64,000 bases of DNA from Betaproteobacteria bacterium (GCA_016717855.1 JADKEV010000018.1:1-64000), one strand, 5' to 3'. Shown: positions 24,381 to 34,069, numbered from the stretch's first letter. Numbers and translations are program-made. The notes: generated from the sequence alone by a model not told the origin.

Positions 24381-25799
24381 TCAGCGCGACTGGGAAGACC
24401 GCGCGGCCAGGTTTGCCGGCCTGGCGCGAGCGTCCAGCTTGTCGCGGATCGCATTGCCGACATGTATTTGCGGCTCGGAGGGCACGAGTCCCTCTGCCCG
24501 CTCGCGCTTCGCAATTGCCGCGCGCGCGAGTTCGAAGGCGCCGACGAACGAGGTAGTCGTTTTCAGCGCGTCCTGGAAGAACGCCTTGCCGAAATACGTG
24601 AATTCGTCGACATTGCCGCAGCCGAACGACGTGCGATCCGCGCGCGACGAGGTGATCACCAGCGTGTACGGATCCTTGAGCGGTTCGACATAGCCTCCGG
24701 AATAGCAGGCCGACACGATCACGATCTTCCACTTGATGCCCGCCTCCTGGAGCATCCGGTGCAGCGCGATCGGCGTCAGCTGGTTCAGCGCCAGCGGCGG
24801 AAAATTCACGTACAGACGATGATTCGACGATCCGTGGCTGGACAGGTACACCAGCGCGATGTCTTCCTCCGCATCGATCAGCCGCCCCACCGCGGACAGC
24901 GAGGCCTGCAGGTTGGTCACGGTCGCCAGCGGCGCATCGAGCACGGTTTTCGGGCTGTTGATCAGGACGACGGAGCGGCCCTCGGTGCCCAGCCTCGCGT
25001 CGGCCACTTCCTGCGCGGCTTCCATGTCATTGCGGAAGACATCCTGCGAGGCGTCGCCGGCGAATCCGATGAAATACAGATTGGCCGCCCCCGGCGTGCG
25101 CTCTTCGAGGCCGGTCAACGCCTCGAACAGCAGCTTGGGTTGCGCCGCCAGCACCTCCTCCGATTCGACACGCGGCAGCTGCTCGTCCGCGGCGATCGCG
25201 GGCGCCGGGCGTTCCTCCCACAGGCGCGGCGCGGGAAACAGCAGCGCCAGCGCCAGAGTCCCGCCAAAAAGCGCCGCGACGGAGCCGGCGCGTCTTGCCC
25301 GGTTCACGCGCCGCCTCCCCTCGAGCACGACCGCCATCGACCGCCATGCGAGGTACAGTGACCAGGCCAGCACCGCCCACCAGAGGAACAGGTCCTGCCC
25401 GGGGCTGGCGGTGCCGAACAGGGCCGAAGCGCCGACGATGCCGGCGAAAACGAGATCGGGAAACCAACCAGCCGCCAGCAGCACGACCGGCAGAGCCAAC
25501 GTTGCCGCGGGCGCCTTCAGCCAGAGCGCAATGCCCCAGCAGATCAGCAGCAGGAACGCCGTATCGCGGACGTGCCCGCCGATGCCCGCGCCGTTGAACT
25601 GCGCGGCGCCACCCAGGATGGCGATGTCGACCAGCGACGCGCAAAGCGCGCCAAACAGGCCCAGCGCGAGAAACTGCGGCGCCGACACACGAAAGTCGAG
25701 CAGCCCGACCGGACGCATCAGCGCCAGGCGCACTCCCGCCCGCAGGTTGCGCAGGAAGTCCTGGCGGAACTGCTGCAACAGTGCGTGGCGGCGGCGCAT
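24381..25799 (-). CDS. Membrane-anchored C13 (legumain/caspase-like) peptidase
   Basis: The 472-residue protein has a cytoplasmic N-terminus, about five hydrophobic segments (near 45-62, 80-98, 100-125, 136-152, 173-190) and a C-terminal peptidase C13 domain from about residue 235. The catalytic dyad is clear: LVYLSSHGSSNHRLY (H322) and IVIVSACYSGGYVEP (C365). Strand-loop motifs match clan CD (LYFIGFAGDASQDVF, VVLINSPKTV). ATG 25799 was chosen because the ORF upstream of it overlaps thrC. C13 enzymes cut after Asn/Asp or act as transamidases. In bacteria the role of this membrane form is unknown. It sits 20 bases after thrC and may be cotranscribed with it. Confidence 0.75.
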   Translation of the reverse strand: MRRRHALLQQFRQDFLRNLRAGVRLALMRPVGLLDFRVSAPQFLALGLFGALCASLVDIAILGGAAQFNGAGIGGHVRDTAFLLLICWGIALWLKAPAATLALPVVLLAAGWFPDLVFAGIVGASALFGTASPGQDLFLWWAVLAWSLYLAWRSMAVVLEGRRRVNRARRAGSVAALFGGTLALALLFPAPRLWEERPAPAIAADEQLPRVESEEVLAAQPKLLFEALTGLEERTPGAANLYFIGFAGDASQDVFRNDMEAAQEVADARLGTEGRSVVLINSPKTVLDAPLATVTNLQASLSAVGRLIDAEEDIALVYLSSHGSSNHRLYVNFPPLALNQLTPIALHRMLQEAGIKWKIVIVSACYSGGYVEPLKDPYTLVITSSRADRTSFGCGNVDEFTYFGKAFFQDALKTTTSFVGAFELARAAIAKRERAEGLVPSEPQIHVGNAIRDKLDARARPANLAARSSQSR

Positions 25800-25819
25800 C
25801 TGGCGATCGCTAGCGCGGA

Positions 25820-27274
25820 CTAGGCGGATGCCGCAGCCGTGGCGTGACTGGCGATATAGCGCTTGATCTGCGCCGCATCGGCATCCATGACGCTGAAACG
25901 GCGCGGCAGGTCTTCGATGCCCTCGAATCCGGGCGGCCGCGGCGGCGCGAAGCCGACGGCCTCCTCGATGCTCGCCGCGAACTTGGCCGGCAGCGCAGTC
26001 TCGAGGCAAATCAGCGGCACGCCCGCCTCCCGCTGTTCCATCCCGACCTTGATCCCGTCGGCGGTATGGGTGTCGACGAGCACTCCGAATTCTCCGTGCA
26101 TCCTGCGTATGGTGGCGATGCGCTCAGCGTGGCTGCTCGATCCCGATGCGAATCCGAACTCGCTGACTTTCGCCCAGTGCGGCGACCCGGCCAGCGAGAA
26201 TGCGCCGCCCGCGTCGACCTCCCGCCACAATGCGGACACCGCCGCGGGGTCGCGCCCGACCAGGTCGAAAACGAAGCGTTCGAAGTTGGACGCCTTCGAG
26301 ATGTCCATCGACGGGCTGCTGGTCGAATACGTCTCGGCCGCGCGCCGGGGCCGGTAGACGCCGGTGCGGAAGAATTCGTCGAGGACGTCGTTCTCGTTGG
26401 TCGCGACGATCAGCCGGCGGATCGGCAGGCCCATCATCCGCGCTACATGCCCGGCACACACGTTGCCGAAGTTCCCCGACGGAACCGCAAAGCTCACCTC
26501 TTCACCGCCGGCCGCCGTCGCGGCGAAGTAGCCCTTGAAATAGTAGACGACCTGCGCGACCAGCCGCGCCCAGTTGATCGAATTGACCGTGCCGATCCGG
26601 TAGCGCGACTTGAAATCCAGGTCGTTGCTGACCGCCTTGACCATGTCCTGGCATTCGTCGAAGACGCCGCGGACGGCGATGTTGAAGATGTTCGCGTCCT
26701 GCAGCGAAAACATCTGCGCGGTCTGGAACGGGCTCATCTTGCCTTCCGGCGAGAGCATGAACACCCGGATGCCGCGCTTGCCGCGCATCGCGTACTCGGC
26801 CGCCGAGCCGGTGTCGCCCGAGGTCGCGCCGAGGATGTTGAGCTCGCTGCTCGAGCGCGCGAGCGCGTACTCGAATAGGTTGCCCAGCAGCTGCATCGCG
26901 ATGTCCTTGAAGGCCAGTGTCGGGCCGTTGGACAATTCGAGGATGTGCAGTCCCGGCTCCAGCGTCTTGAGCGGCGTGATGTCAGCGGCGCGGCCGGTGC
27001 CGGTGTTGCAAAATATCCCGGGCGTGTACGCACGCCCGATCAGCCGCCGCAGATCCGCGGCCGGAATGTCGTCGGCGAACCGGGAGATGATGGCGAAGGC
27101 CAGGTCCGGATAGGCAAGACCGCGCCACGACTCCAGCTCGCCTGCCGACACGCGCGGATAGTGTTCGGGCATCGCCAGTCCGCCGTCGGGCGCCAGTCCG
27201 CCGAGGAGAATTTGCAGGAACGGTTGCGGCCGGCCGTCGGCGGCCATGCTGCCGCGGGTGCTGACGTACTTCAT
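25820..27274 (-). CDS. thrC: Threonine synthase ThrC
   Basis: This 484-residue PLP enzyme converts O-phosphohomoserine to threonine. The N-terminus MKYVSTRGSM, ELSNGPTLAFKDIAMQLLGN (PLP lysine in FKD), LGATSGDTGSAAEYAMRG, VPSGNFGNVCAGHVARMMG and TADGIKVGMEQR are characteristic of the long-type (class I) threonine synthase. It lies 81 bases downstream of the homoserine dehydrogenase gene, matching the threonine pathway order. A threonine-linked attenuator is not obvious in the gap. Confidence 0.93.
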   Translation of the reverse strand: MKYVSTRGSMAADGRPQPFLQILLGGLAPDGGLAMPEHYPRVSAGELESWRGLAYPDLAFAIISRFADDIPAADLRRLIGRAYTPGIFCNTGTGRAADITPLKTLEPGLHILELSNGPTLAFKDIAMQLLGNLFEYALARSSSELNILGATSGDTGSAAEYAMRGKRGIRVFMLSPEGKMSPFQTAQMFSLQDANIFNIAVRGVFDECQDMVKAVSNDLDFKSRYRIGTVNSINWARLVAQVVYYFKGYFAATAAGGEEVSFAVPSGNFGNVCAGHVARMMGLPIRRLIVATNENDVLDEFFRTGVYRPRRAAETYSTSSPSMDISKASNFERFVFDLVGRDPAAVSALWREVDAGGAFSLAGSPHWAKVSEFGFASGSSSHAERIATIRRMHGEFGVLVDTHTADGIKVGMEQREAGVPLICLETALPAKFAASIEEAVGFAPPRPPGFEGIEDLPRRFSVMDADAAQIKRYIASHATAAASA

Positions 27275-27355
27275 GGCACGCTGCGCGGGGCGGGCGGCGC
27301 CGCGCGGCGGCGGGACGCCGCGGCATTCCTGATCGCTGCTTCCCGGCTCCGACCC

Positions 27356-28666
27356 CTAGCTGAGTGCTTCGAGGCGCAGCCGCACGACCTTGCCGGTTAC
27401 TGTCGTGAGTGCCTCGATGCGCGCGATGGCGACGTTGACGTTCTTCTCCCGGGTGACGTGCGTGAGCAGGATGATGTCGGTCTGGTCCTCGCCCTCGCCG
27501 GGTTCCTTCTGCAGCATCGCGTCGATCGAGATCGTCTGGTCGGCCATGATCCGCGTGATGTCGGCCAGCACGCCGGGCTGGTCGAGCACGCGCATGCGTA
27601 GATAGTAGGCTGTCTCGACGTCTTCCATCGACAGGATCGGATCGGCGGACAGGCGGTCGGGCTGGAACGCGAGGTGCGGGACGCGGTGATCGGGATCCGC
27701 GGTCAGCATCCGGGCGACGTCGACGATATCCGCGATGACCGCCGACGCCGTCGGCTCCGCGCCCGCGCCGGCGCCGTAGTACAGCGTCGGGCCGACCGCG
27801 TCGCCCTTGACCAGGATGGCATTCATCACGCCTTCGACGTTGGCGATCAGCCGCTTCGATGGAATCAATGTCGGGTGGACCCGCAACTCGATGCCGTGCC
27901 CGGCGCGCCGCGTGATGCCCAGCAGCTTGATCCTGTACCCCATTTCCTCGGCGTACCGGATATCGACCGCCTCGAGCTTGCTGATGCCCTCGATGAACGC
28001 CTTGTCGAACTGCATCGGTATGCCGAAGCCTATCGCGCTCATGATCGTGAGCTTGTGGGCGGCATCGATGCCTTCGATGTCGAAGCGCGGGTCCGCCTCG
28101 GCGTAGCCGCGGGCCTGCGCCTCCTTCAGCGCCGTCGCGAAATCGATGCCCTTGGCGCGCATTTCGGAAAGTATGAAGTTGCTGGTCCCGTTGATGATGC
28201 CGGCGATCCACTGGATGCGGTTCGCGGTCAACCCCTCACGCAGCGCCTTGATGATCGGAATCCCGCCGGCGACCGCCGCCTCGAAGGCGACCACGACGTT
28301 CTTTTTCAGGGCGGCGGCGAAGATCTCGTTGCCGTGCATGGCCAGCAGCGCCTTGTTGGCGGTGACGACGTGCTTGCCGTTGTCGATCGCCGCGAGCACC
28401 AGATCGCGGGCGATGGTGTGGCCGCCGATCAACTCCACGACGATGTCGACCTCGGGATCGCGCACGACCGACCAGGCGTCCGCGGTGAGCCGCGCCTTCC
28501 CGCCGGTCACCTGCCGCGCCCGCTCGAGGTCCTTGTCGGCGACGACCGAGATCACGAGATCGCGCCCGGCGCGGCGCACGATCTCGGCATGGTTCCGGCC
28601 GAGGACGCTGAACGTGCCGCCGCCGACGGTGCCGATGCCGAGCAATCCGATATTGATGGGCTTCAT
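27356..28666 (-). CDS. hom: Homoserine dehydrogenase
   Basis: The 436-residue enzyme has an NAD(P) fold (INIGLLGIGTVGGGTFSVL), VVTANKALLA, the catalytic segment AGIINGTSNFILSEM, EADPRFDIEGIDAAHKL, and a C-terminal ACT domain (DQPGVLADITRIMADQTISI) that normally mediates threonine inhibition. It reduces aspartate semialdehyde to homoserine. The ATG overlaps the stop of the GNAT-like gene (ATGA). The downstream thrC completes the threonine branch. Confidence 0.93.
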   Translation of the reverse strand: MKPINIGLLGIGTVGGGTFSVLGRNHAEIVRRAGRDLVISVVADKDLERARQVTGGKARLTADAWSVVRDPEVDIVVELIGGHTIARDLVLAAIDNGKHVVTANKALLAMHGNEIFAAALKKNVVVAFEAAVAGGIPIIKALREGLTANRIQWIAGIINGTSNFILSEMRAKGIDFATALKEAQARGYAEADPRFDIEGIDAAHKLTIMSAIGFGIPMQFDKAFIEGISKLEAVDIRYAEEMGYRIKLLGITRRAGHGIELRVHPTLIPSKRLIANVEGVMNAILVKGDAVGPTLYYGAGAGAEPTASAVIADIVDVARMLTADPDHRVPHLAFQPDRLSADPILSMEDVETAYYLRMRVLDQPGVLADITRIMADQTISIDAMLQKEPGEGEDQTDIILLTHVTREKNVNVAIARIEALTTVTGKVVRLRLEALS

Positions 28667-29031
28667 CGGCTCATGTCTTTCCTGAAGTTGAACGACACCA
28701 CGTGCATACCCTCGCGAAAGTAGAATTTGTGGGCTTCCTTGCGCTGGCGCCGGCGCACGCCGGGGGGGGGGGGGGGGGGGGGGGCGCTCGGCCGGTGGGC
28801 CGGTCGTCGCATACAGTTCGCCGTTGATTCCCGTGGTGCGGTGCGGCCACGACCACGCGCTCGCCCTGCCCGCACCCCATGCGCCCGCCGCGCCGAAATG
28901 GCGCGCATCTTGCGACATAGCCGGCCGGTATCTGGCCGGAGTTCGCGGTGCACCGCCTCCGCCTTCGCGAGCCAGCTGGCCTCGACAATGCCGCCATCCT
29001 GGTCCGTGACTGGAATGATCTCTGTTGTCAT
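28663..29031 (-). pseudogene. GNAT family N-acetyltransferase gene scrambled by indels
   Basis: From ATG 29031 (GGAGAG ribosome binding site) the frame reads TEIIPVTDQDGGIVEASWLA and KAEAVHRELRPD. The coherent protein then jumps frames: IPAGYVAR in one frame, GGRM then GERVV in a second, and TTGINGELY in a third. After the poly-C (minus strand) tract comes the family C-terminus EAHKFYFREGMHVVSFNF, again in the first frame. At least four small deletions plus the homopolymer are needed to explain this. About 40 central residues, normally including the acetyl-CoA loop, are lost. The stop overlaps hom. The cleanest explanation is a poorly sequenced stretch in a working GNAT gene; real decay is the alternative. 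Confidence 0.7.
28762..28784. repeat. 23-base poly-G tract
   Basis: Bases 28762-28784 are uninterrupted G on the plus strand. It sits inside the scrambled GNAT gene between alaC and hom. A run this long is far outside the local composition. It may be an artefact of no-signal base calls or gap filling. A contingency-locus homopolymer is a less likely alternative, because the neighbouring sequence is also full of small indels. Confidence 0.85.
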
Positions 29032-29048
29032 TTTCTCTCCAGCGCCAT

Positions 29049-30248
29049 TCAACGCAGTCCGTCCTTCCTGAACATCTCCTTGATCCCCCGCACCGCCTGC
29101 CTGCTGCGCGACTCGTTCTCGATCAGCGCAAAGCGGACGAACCCGTCGCCGAAGTCGCCGAAGCCGATGCCCGGCGACACGGACACCTTGGCGTCCGCCA
29201 TGAGCTTCTTGGCGAACTCCAGCGAACCCAGGCTGGCGTACGCATCGGGAATCTTCGCCCAGATGTACATCGTCGCGCGCGGCTTCTCGACCATCCACCC
29301 CGCCTCGTGCAGGCCCTTGACGAGCACGTCGCGCCGCTTCTGGTAGTTCATGCAGATTTCCGTGACGCACTCCTGCGGCCCTTCCAGCGCGGCGATCGAG
29401 GCGACCTGGATCGGCGTAAACGTGCCGTAGTCGTGATAGCCCTTGATGCGCCCCAGCGCGTAGACCAGATCGCGGTTGCCCACCATGAACCCCACCCGCC
29501 AGCCGGCCATGTTGTAGCTCTTGCTCATTGTGAAAAACTCGACCGCGACGTCCTTGGCCCCGGGAACCTCCATGATGGACGGGCACTTCCAGCCGTCGAA
29601 GCAGATGTCCGCGTACGCCAGGTCGTGCACCACGTAGATGCCGTGCTCCCTGGCCAGCGCGATGATCTTGACGAAAAAGTCGAGTTCGACGCATTGCGCG
29701 GTCGGATTCGCCGGGAAATTCAGGATCAACATCTTCGGCTTGGGAAAGCTGGTCCGGATCGCGTGCTCCAGTTCGCCGAAGAAATCGCCATCGGGCGTGA
29801 TGGGCACATGGCGAATGTCGGCGCCGGCCATCACTGGCCCGTAGATGTGAATCGGATAGCTCGGATTGGGCACCAGCACGACGTCGCCGCGCTCGAGCGC
29901 CGCCAGCGTCAGGTGCGCGATGCCTTCCTTGGATCCGATCGTGACGATGGCTTCTGTTTCCGGGTCCAGCCAGACGCCGAAACGCCGCGCGTACCAGGCG
30001 CAAATCGCCCGCCGCAGGCGCGGTATGCCCTTGGACATCGAATAGCCGTGCGTGTCGCCGCGCAGCGTCGTCTCGATCAGCTTGTCGACGATATGCTTGG
30101 GCGTCGGGCCGTCGGGATTGCCCATGCCAAAATCGATGATGTCTTCGCCCCGGCGGCGGGCCGCCATCTTGAGCTCGGACGTGATGTTGAATACGTACGG
30201 GGGCAGCCGCTGGATGCGGGCGAATTCGGTAGGCAATGGGGTGGGCAT
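29049..30248 (-). CDS. alaC: Alanine-type aminotransferase (AlaC family)
   Basis: This 399-residue class I/II PLP aminotransferase begins with FARIQRLPPYVFNITSELKM and DIIDFGMGNPDGPTPKHIVD. It has the PLP lysine in FFTMSKSYNMAGWRVGFMVG and the C-terminal arginine in GFVRFALIENE. These features match the AlaC branch (glutamate-pyruvate transaminase), which often precedes hom and thrC in Betaproteobacteria. The start at 30248 aligns with family N-termini; the ORF runs further upstream but without support. It is divergent from the Mth938-domain gene. Confidence 0.88.
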   Translation of the reverse strand: MPTPLPTEFARIQRLPPYVFNITSELKMAARRRGEDIIDFGMGNPDGPTPKHIVDKLIETTLRGDTHGYSMSKGIPRLRRAICAWYARRFGVWLDPETEAIVTIGSKEGIAHLTLAALERGDVVLVPNPSYPIHIYGPVMAGADIRHVPITPDGDFFGELEHAIRTSFPKPKMLILNFPANPTAQCVELDFFVKIIALAREHGIYVVHDLAYADICFDGWKCPSIMEVPGAKDVAVEFFTMSKSYNMAGWRVGFMVGNRDLVYALGRIKGYHDYGTFTPIQVASIAALEGPQECVTEICMNYQKRRDVLVKGLHEAGWMVEKPRATMYIWAKIPDAYASLGSLEFAKKLMADAKVSVSPGIGFGDFGDGFVRFALIENESRSRQAVRGIKEMFRKDGLR

Positions 30249-30464
30249 GGGGACACCTCGGACCGTAAGCGCCTGGAACCGTCCAAGCGACGCGCCGTGC
30301 GGCATCCGCTGAATAGCGGCTCTGCGCACGACGGCTATAATGCTACCGAATTCGGCACTTTGCCGCAATGCACAAATCCGCTCGTGACTGCAATGACAAC
30401 CGGGCGCAACGGGCGACCCGCAGCAAGATTGGCGTCGGCGCCGTTCCAACCACTCGCGAATCCG

Positions 30465-30833
30465 ATGAAATTTCACTTGAGCGCTCCCACCGGCAACGTC
30501 TTCACGGGCTACGGCCCGGATCATGTCGAGGTCAACCGCGAACGGTTCGAAGTCAACATACTTGTCTTTCCCGATCGGCCCGTCACCGCGTGGGCGCCGG
30601 CCGGCTTCGCGGCACTATCCCGGGAAGACTTTGCAGCGCTGCTGGAGTTGAAGCCCGAAATCGTCCTCCTCGGGACCGGCCGCTCGATCCGGTTTCCGCA
30701 TCCGCGGCTGACCGCCGATCTCACCGCCGCGCGCATCGGGGTCGACGTGATGGATTTCCAGGCGGCGTGCCGCACGTACAACGTGCTAGCCGCGGAGGGC
30801 CGGCTTGTGGTTGCCGCGCTCATCCTCGCGTAA
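30465..30833 (+). CDS. Mth938-like (DUF498) domain protein
   Basis: The 122-residue product begins MKFHLSAPTGNVFTGYGPDH and has EVNRERFEVNILVFPDRPV, LKPEIVLLGTGRSIRFPHP and a C-terminal GVDVMDFQAACRTYNVLAAEGRLVVAALI (shown in part: MDFQAACRTYNVLA). This matches the small Mth938/NDUFAF3-like fold. The mitochondrial homologue assists complex I assembly; the bacterial function is unclear. A TATAAT at 30336-30341 may be its -10 box. A bidirectional hairpin follows at 30886. Confidence 0.82.
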   Translation: MKFHLSAPTGNVFTGYGPDHVEVNRERFEVNILVFPDRPVTAWAPAGFAALSREDFAALLELKPEIVLLGTGRSIRFPHPRLTADLTAARIGVDVMDFQAACRTYNVLAAEGRLVVAALILA

Positions 30834-30885
30834 ATTGGACCGGCATGAGCGGGTCGGGAGAGTAACGGCCCGGAACCGGGAAACA

Positions 30886-30916
30886 GAAGCGGGAGCCCGA
30901 GGGCTCCCGCTCTGCT
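30886..30916. terminator. Hairpin between Mth938 gene and TonB receptor gene
   Basis: A 9-10 bp GC-rich stem (GCGGGAGCC paired with GGCTCCCGC, tetraloop) lies between two convergent genes, flanked by short A- and T-containing runs. It likely terminates transcription from both sides. The U-run is short, so it is weaker than a classical rho-independent terminator. Confidence 0.6.
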
Positions 30917-30971
30917 TGAACCGGGTTCGGCGGGGCGCGACCGCATCGCCCCGGACCGCGAGGAGCGACGC

Positions 30972-33704
30972 TTACTTGAACTTGTACGTCATCTCCAGCG
31001 TGTAGAACCGCCCGATGACATCCCCCCATTGCGGGTTGTAGCCGGCGTTGGAACCGCTCGACTCGTCGTCGAAGGACGGCGCCTTGTCGAGCAGGTTGTT
31101 GACCCCGGCGCGGATTTTCAGGTTCTTGATCCCGGTGTAGGCGACGCCCAGGTTCCAGACCTCGAACGGCGACACATGCTCCGTCGTACCCAGGCCGGTA
31201 TAACCACCGACACCATAACCACCGATCGACACTTCCCATGGGCCGCGGTTCAGCGCGAAGTCCCATGACGTGCGGTAGCGCGGCTGGTTGTACGTGCCGT
31301 TGAACTCGGCCTCGGTCTGCAAGCCGTCATCGCCGATGGTCGTGAACTTGTAGCTACCCACATAGCTCAGCCCGAACTTCGACGTCAGCATGCCGACCGC
31401 GCCCAGGTTGGTCTTGAGCGCCACCTCCAGATCGACGCCCCAGGTCTTCGTCTTGTTCAACTGCACGGGCACCTGGTTCAGCTGGATGATCTGGCCGGCC
31501 GCATTGCGCACGACGATATTGCCGTCATTGGGGAACACGTTGATCAGCGTCTGGTCGAGGAACGCGCCGATCTCGTCCTTGCGGTCGATCTTCCACCCGT
31601 CGATGGCGATAGAGAAATCACGCATCGGCTCGATGACCATGCCCAGCGTGAACGCCGTCGACTTTTCCGGCTTCAGCTCGGGGTTGCCCTGGGCAACGCG
31701 GCGGATGTCGCGCACGCATTCCGGGTTGTCCTCGTTGAACTCCGGGCACAGCACCGGATCCTGGATGCCGAAGGAGAACGACGTTTGCTGCGCCGGACTG
31801 GTCTCGAACAGCGACGGCGCCCGGAAGGCCTTGGACGCGGTGGCCCGGAACAACAGGTTCGAATTCGGCTGGTAACGCACGCCGACCTTCGGCGACGTCG
31901 CCGCGAAGCTGCCGTTGCCGGTGTATTTATCGTAACGCAACGCGAGGTTCGCCTCGAGTTGCTTTGTGAACGGCGCGTTCAACTCCGCGTACAACGCACT
32001 GACCCGGCGACTGCCGAATGCCTGCGCCGCGCTGATCGACAGCGTGTCGCCCGTCTGCAACTGCACGTCCGGCACATCGGAGACTGATTCCTTGCGCGAT
32101 TCGAATCCCAGCGCCAGCGCCAGCGCGCCGCCGCCCATGGGCATCAGCTCGCGCGATGCCTTCAGGTCGAAGCCGTCGAGCTTCGAGCGGCCTTCGCGTA
32201 GCGAGTCGTGCCGGAGGTACGCTGCCACGCCGGGGTCGTTGGCCGCCGGGTTCTGGTAGTTGTAGTAGCCGAACTGCGCGAACGCCGCGGGGCACTTGGC
32301 CAGCTCGGACCGGAAATACGCGGCATACGAAGGATTCGCCGCGAAAATCTGGTTGAGCGTGCCGAAGCCCAGCGGATCTCCACCGGCCGCGTACGAGGCG
32401 GCGGCCTGCGGGTTAGTCAGGCACATGGTGCGCGTGTTCAGCGCGTTGTTGATGGCCAACGTATCGATGTCGATCCGGTTGAGATTGCCCGCGACTTCCC
32501 AGTCCCACCCGGCGGTAACCCCCTTCAGGCCCAGCACCAGGCGCTTGGTATCGGCGGTACCTTTGTCGCCGCGGTTGCCGACATCCGCGAACCGGAAATA
32601 GGCTTCGGCATCGTTCGGGAAAGGATTGCCGGGCGTTCCGCCGGGAATGAGGTAGGAACCAATGCCGACATCGTCGGTGGTCCCGGCAGGCCAGCTGGAC
32701 GACTTGTACTTGTTGCGCGTGAAAAGCACTTCAGCGAAGCCGGTGATGGCGGGCGTGATCGCCACGTTTGCGCGCGCGTAGGCGCCGGTCTTGTCGGCCG
32801 CGGGCTGCAGCGAACCGAGCTTGGCGCGATCGTAGCGGCAGAAGCCCCCGCGTATGCTCGAATTCTCGCGCTGGGTGGTGGGGCCGCAGATACCGCCTGC
32901 GTCATAGAACGGATCGCCGGTCACGGTGTCGTAAATCGTACCGGGATAGCCATATGCCGAGCGCCGGTCGGAACCGCCGGCGTTGCGCAGATCCTCGGTT
33001 CCGGACCACGGCCGCTCGATCGACTTCACTTCCTCCCGCGTCGAGTAGTTGCCGCCGAAGAGGATGTTGAAGCGGTCTGTTGTCAGTGAGCCGAATCCCG
33101 CCGTGATGCTCGCGTTCTTCGTCGTGCCGTCGTGGCGCGACGACACGCCGTAGCCCGCCGATACTTCGGCGCCCTGGTAGTCCTGGCGCAGGATGACATT
33201 GACGACCCCGCCGACGGCATCGGCACCGTAAATGGCGGACGCACCATCCTTGAGCACTTCAATGCGGTCTACTGCCGCGAGCGGAATGTTGTTGATATCC
33301 TGGAAACCCTGCGATGTGGTGAACTGCTGCGCGAATGGATATGTCGGCAGGCGGCGGCCGTTGACGAGGATCAGGGTGCTGTTGAAACCCAGTCCGCGCA
33401 AGTTCAGGCTGCCGCCGCCGGGCGCGAATCCGTTCGTGATCCGGTCGTCGGCGGCGGCGCCGGCGCCGGTGATACGCTGCAGGACGTCGTTGACGGTGGC
33501 GACGCCGGCGCGCTCGATCTCCTGGCGCGAAATGATCTGCACTGGATTGGCCGACTCCCCTTCGACGCGCTTGATGTTGGATCCGGTGACGACTGTTTTC
33601 TCGGTCGTCGCGGTCTGCGCGATCGCGCCGACACTGACCATGGCGGCAACCCCCAGACTCACGGCCTGCCGGACCGCGAAAGGTAGCAATTTGTGCTTGA
33701 ACAT
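30972..33704 (-). CDS. TonB-dependent outer-membrane receptor
   Basis: The 910-residue protein has a long signal peptide (cleavage probably after AIAQ near residue 30). A plug domain follows: KTVVTGSNIKRVEGES, QEIERAGVATVNDVLQRITG, LNLRGLGFNSTLILVNGRR, DRIEVLKDGASAIYGADAVG. Then comes a large beta-barrel ending LEMTYKFK. The N-terminus has no extra signalling (secretin/TonB short) domain. Members of this subfamily import peptides, oligosaccharides or siderophores; the ligand is unknown. No tonB, exbBD or degradative partner is adjacent, so the gene stands alone between two convergent or divergent housekeeping genes. Confidence 0.87.
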   Translation of the reverse strand: MFKHKLLPFAVRQAVSLGVAAMVSVGAIAQTATTEKTVVTGSNIKRVEGESANPVQIISRQEIERAGVATVNDVLQRITGAGAAADDRITNGFAPGGGSLNLRGLGFNSTLILVNGRRLPTYPFAQQFTTSQGFQDINNIPLAAVDRIEVLKDGASAIYGADAVGGVVNVILRQDYQGAEVSAGYGVSSRHDGTTKNASITAGFGSLTTDRFNILFGGNYSTREEVKSIERPWSGTEDLRNAGGSDRRSAYGYPGTIYDTVTGDPFYDAGGICGPTTQRENSSIRGGFCRYDRAKLGSLQPAADKTGAYARANVAITPAITGFAEVLFTRNKYKSSSWPAGTTDDVGIGSYLIPGGTPGNPFPNDAEAYFRFADVGNRGDKGTADTKRLVLGLKGVTAGWDWEVAGNLNRIDIDTLAINNALNTRTMCLTNPQAAASYAAGGDPLGFGTLNQIFAANPSYAAYFRSELAKCPAAFAQFGYYNYQNPAANDPGVAAYLRHDSLREGRSKLDGFDLKASRELMPMGGGALALALGFESRKESVSDVPDVQLQTGDTLSISAAQAFGSRRVSALYAELNAPFTKQLEANLALRYDKYTGNGSFAATSPKVGVRYQPNSNLLFRATASKAFRAPSLFETSPAQQTSFSFGIQDPVLCPEFNEDNPECVRDIRRVAQGNPELKPEKSTAFTLGMVIEPMRDFSIAIDGWKIDRKDEIGAFLDQTLINVFPNDGNIVVRNAAGQIIQLNQVPVQLNKTKTWGVDLEVALKTNLGAVGMLTSKFGLSYVGSYKFTTIGDDGLQTEAEFNGTYNQPRYRTSWDFALNRGPWEVSIGGYGVGGYTGLGTTEHVSPFEVWNLGVAYTGIKNLKIRAGVNNLLDKAPSFDDESSGSNAGYNPQWGDVIGRFYTLEMTYKFK

Positions 33705-34069
33705 GGACCCCCCTCGTTTGTTGGATCAATTGACCTGTTTCCCGCGATGGCGGGAGGCGCACGCAAGTTTGGATCGATGCCCCTGACCCGTCAAGGGAAC
33801 GAGGCGCGCGAGGACCGGCAAATTCGTTGCTCCGAATGCTGAAAGTTCTTGTGCGTTCGAGTACAAATGCTGGGGACGGGCCGCCTTGTTCAGGTTGAAA
33901 ACCGGATCCGCCTGCGGGTCGCATTTCTGTTGCTTCCGCACAACATTGGAGCGTAGGCGAGCAGCCGGCCTGGAGGCGTTCGAACATCCGCACAACGATG
34001 CCTTCGCACAGGCGTGCGATGGCGGCCCCGGCCGGACTACACTCTCGCTATTTTGCGGGGTCGATCTCG
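33705..34069. other. Intergenic region between TonB receptor and dtd
   Basis: This 365-base divergent region has no convincing ORF. It must hold the promoters for the receptor (minus) and dtd (plus). I see no strong consensus pair, Fur-like palindrome or small-RNA signal. A TACACT just upstream of dtd (34038-34043) is a possible -10 box. Confidence 0.4.

Noticed and set aside
28762..28784. Poly-G tract as a phase-variation switch
   Set aside because: The gene around it is broken at several other points, so changing the tract length alone could not restore the frame; an artefact is more likely.
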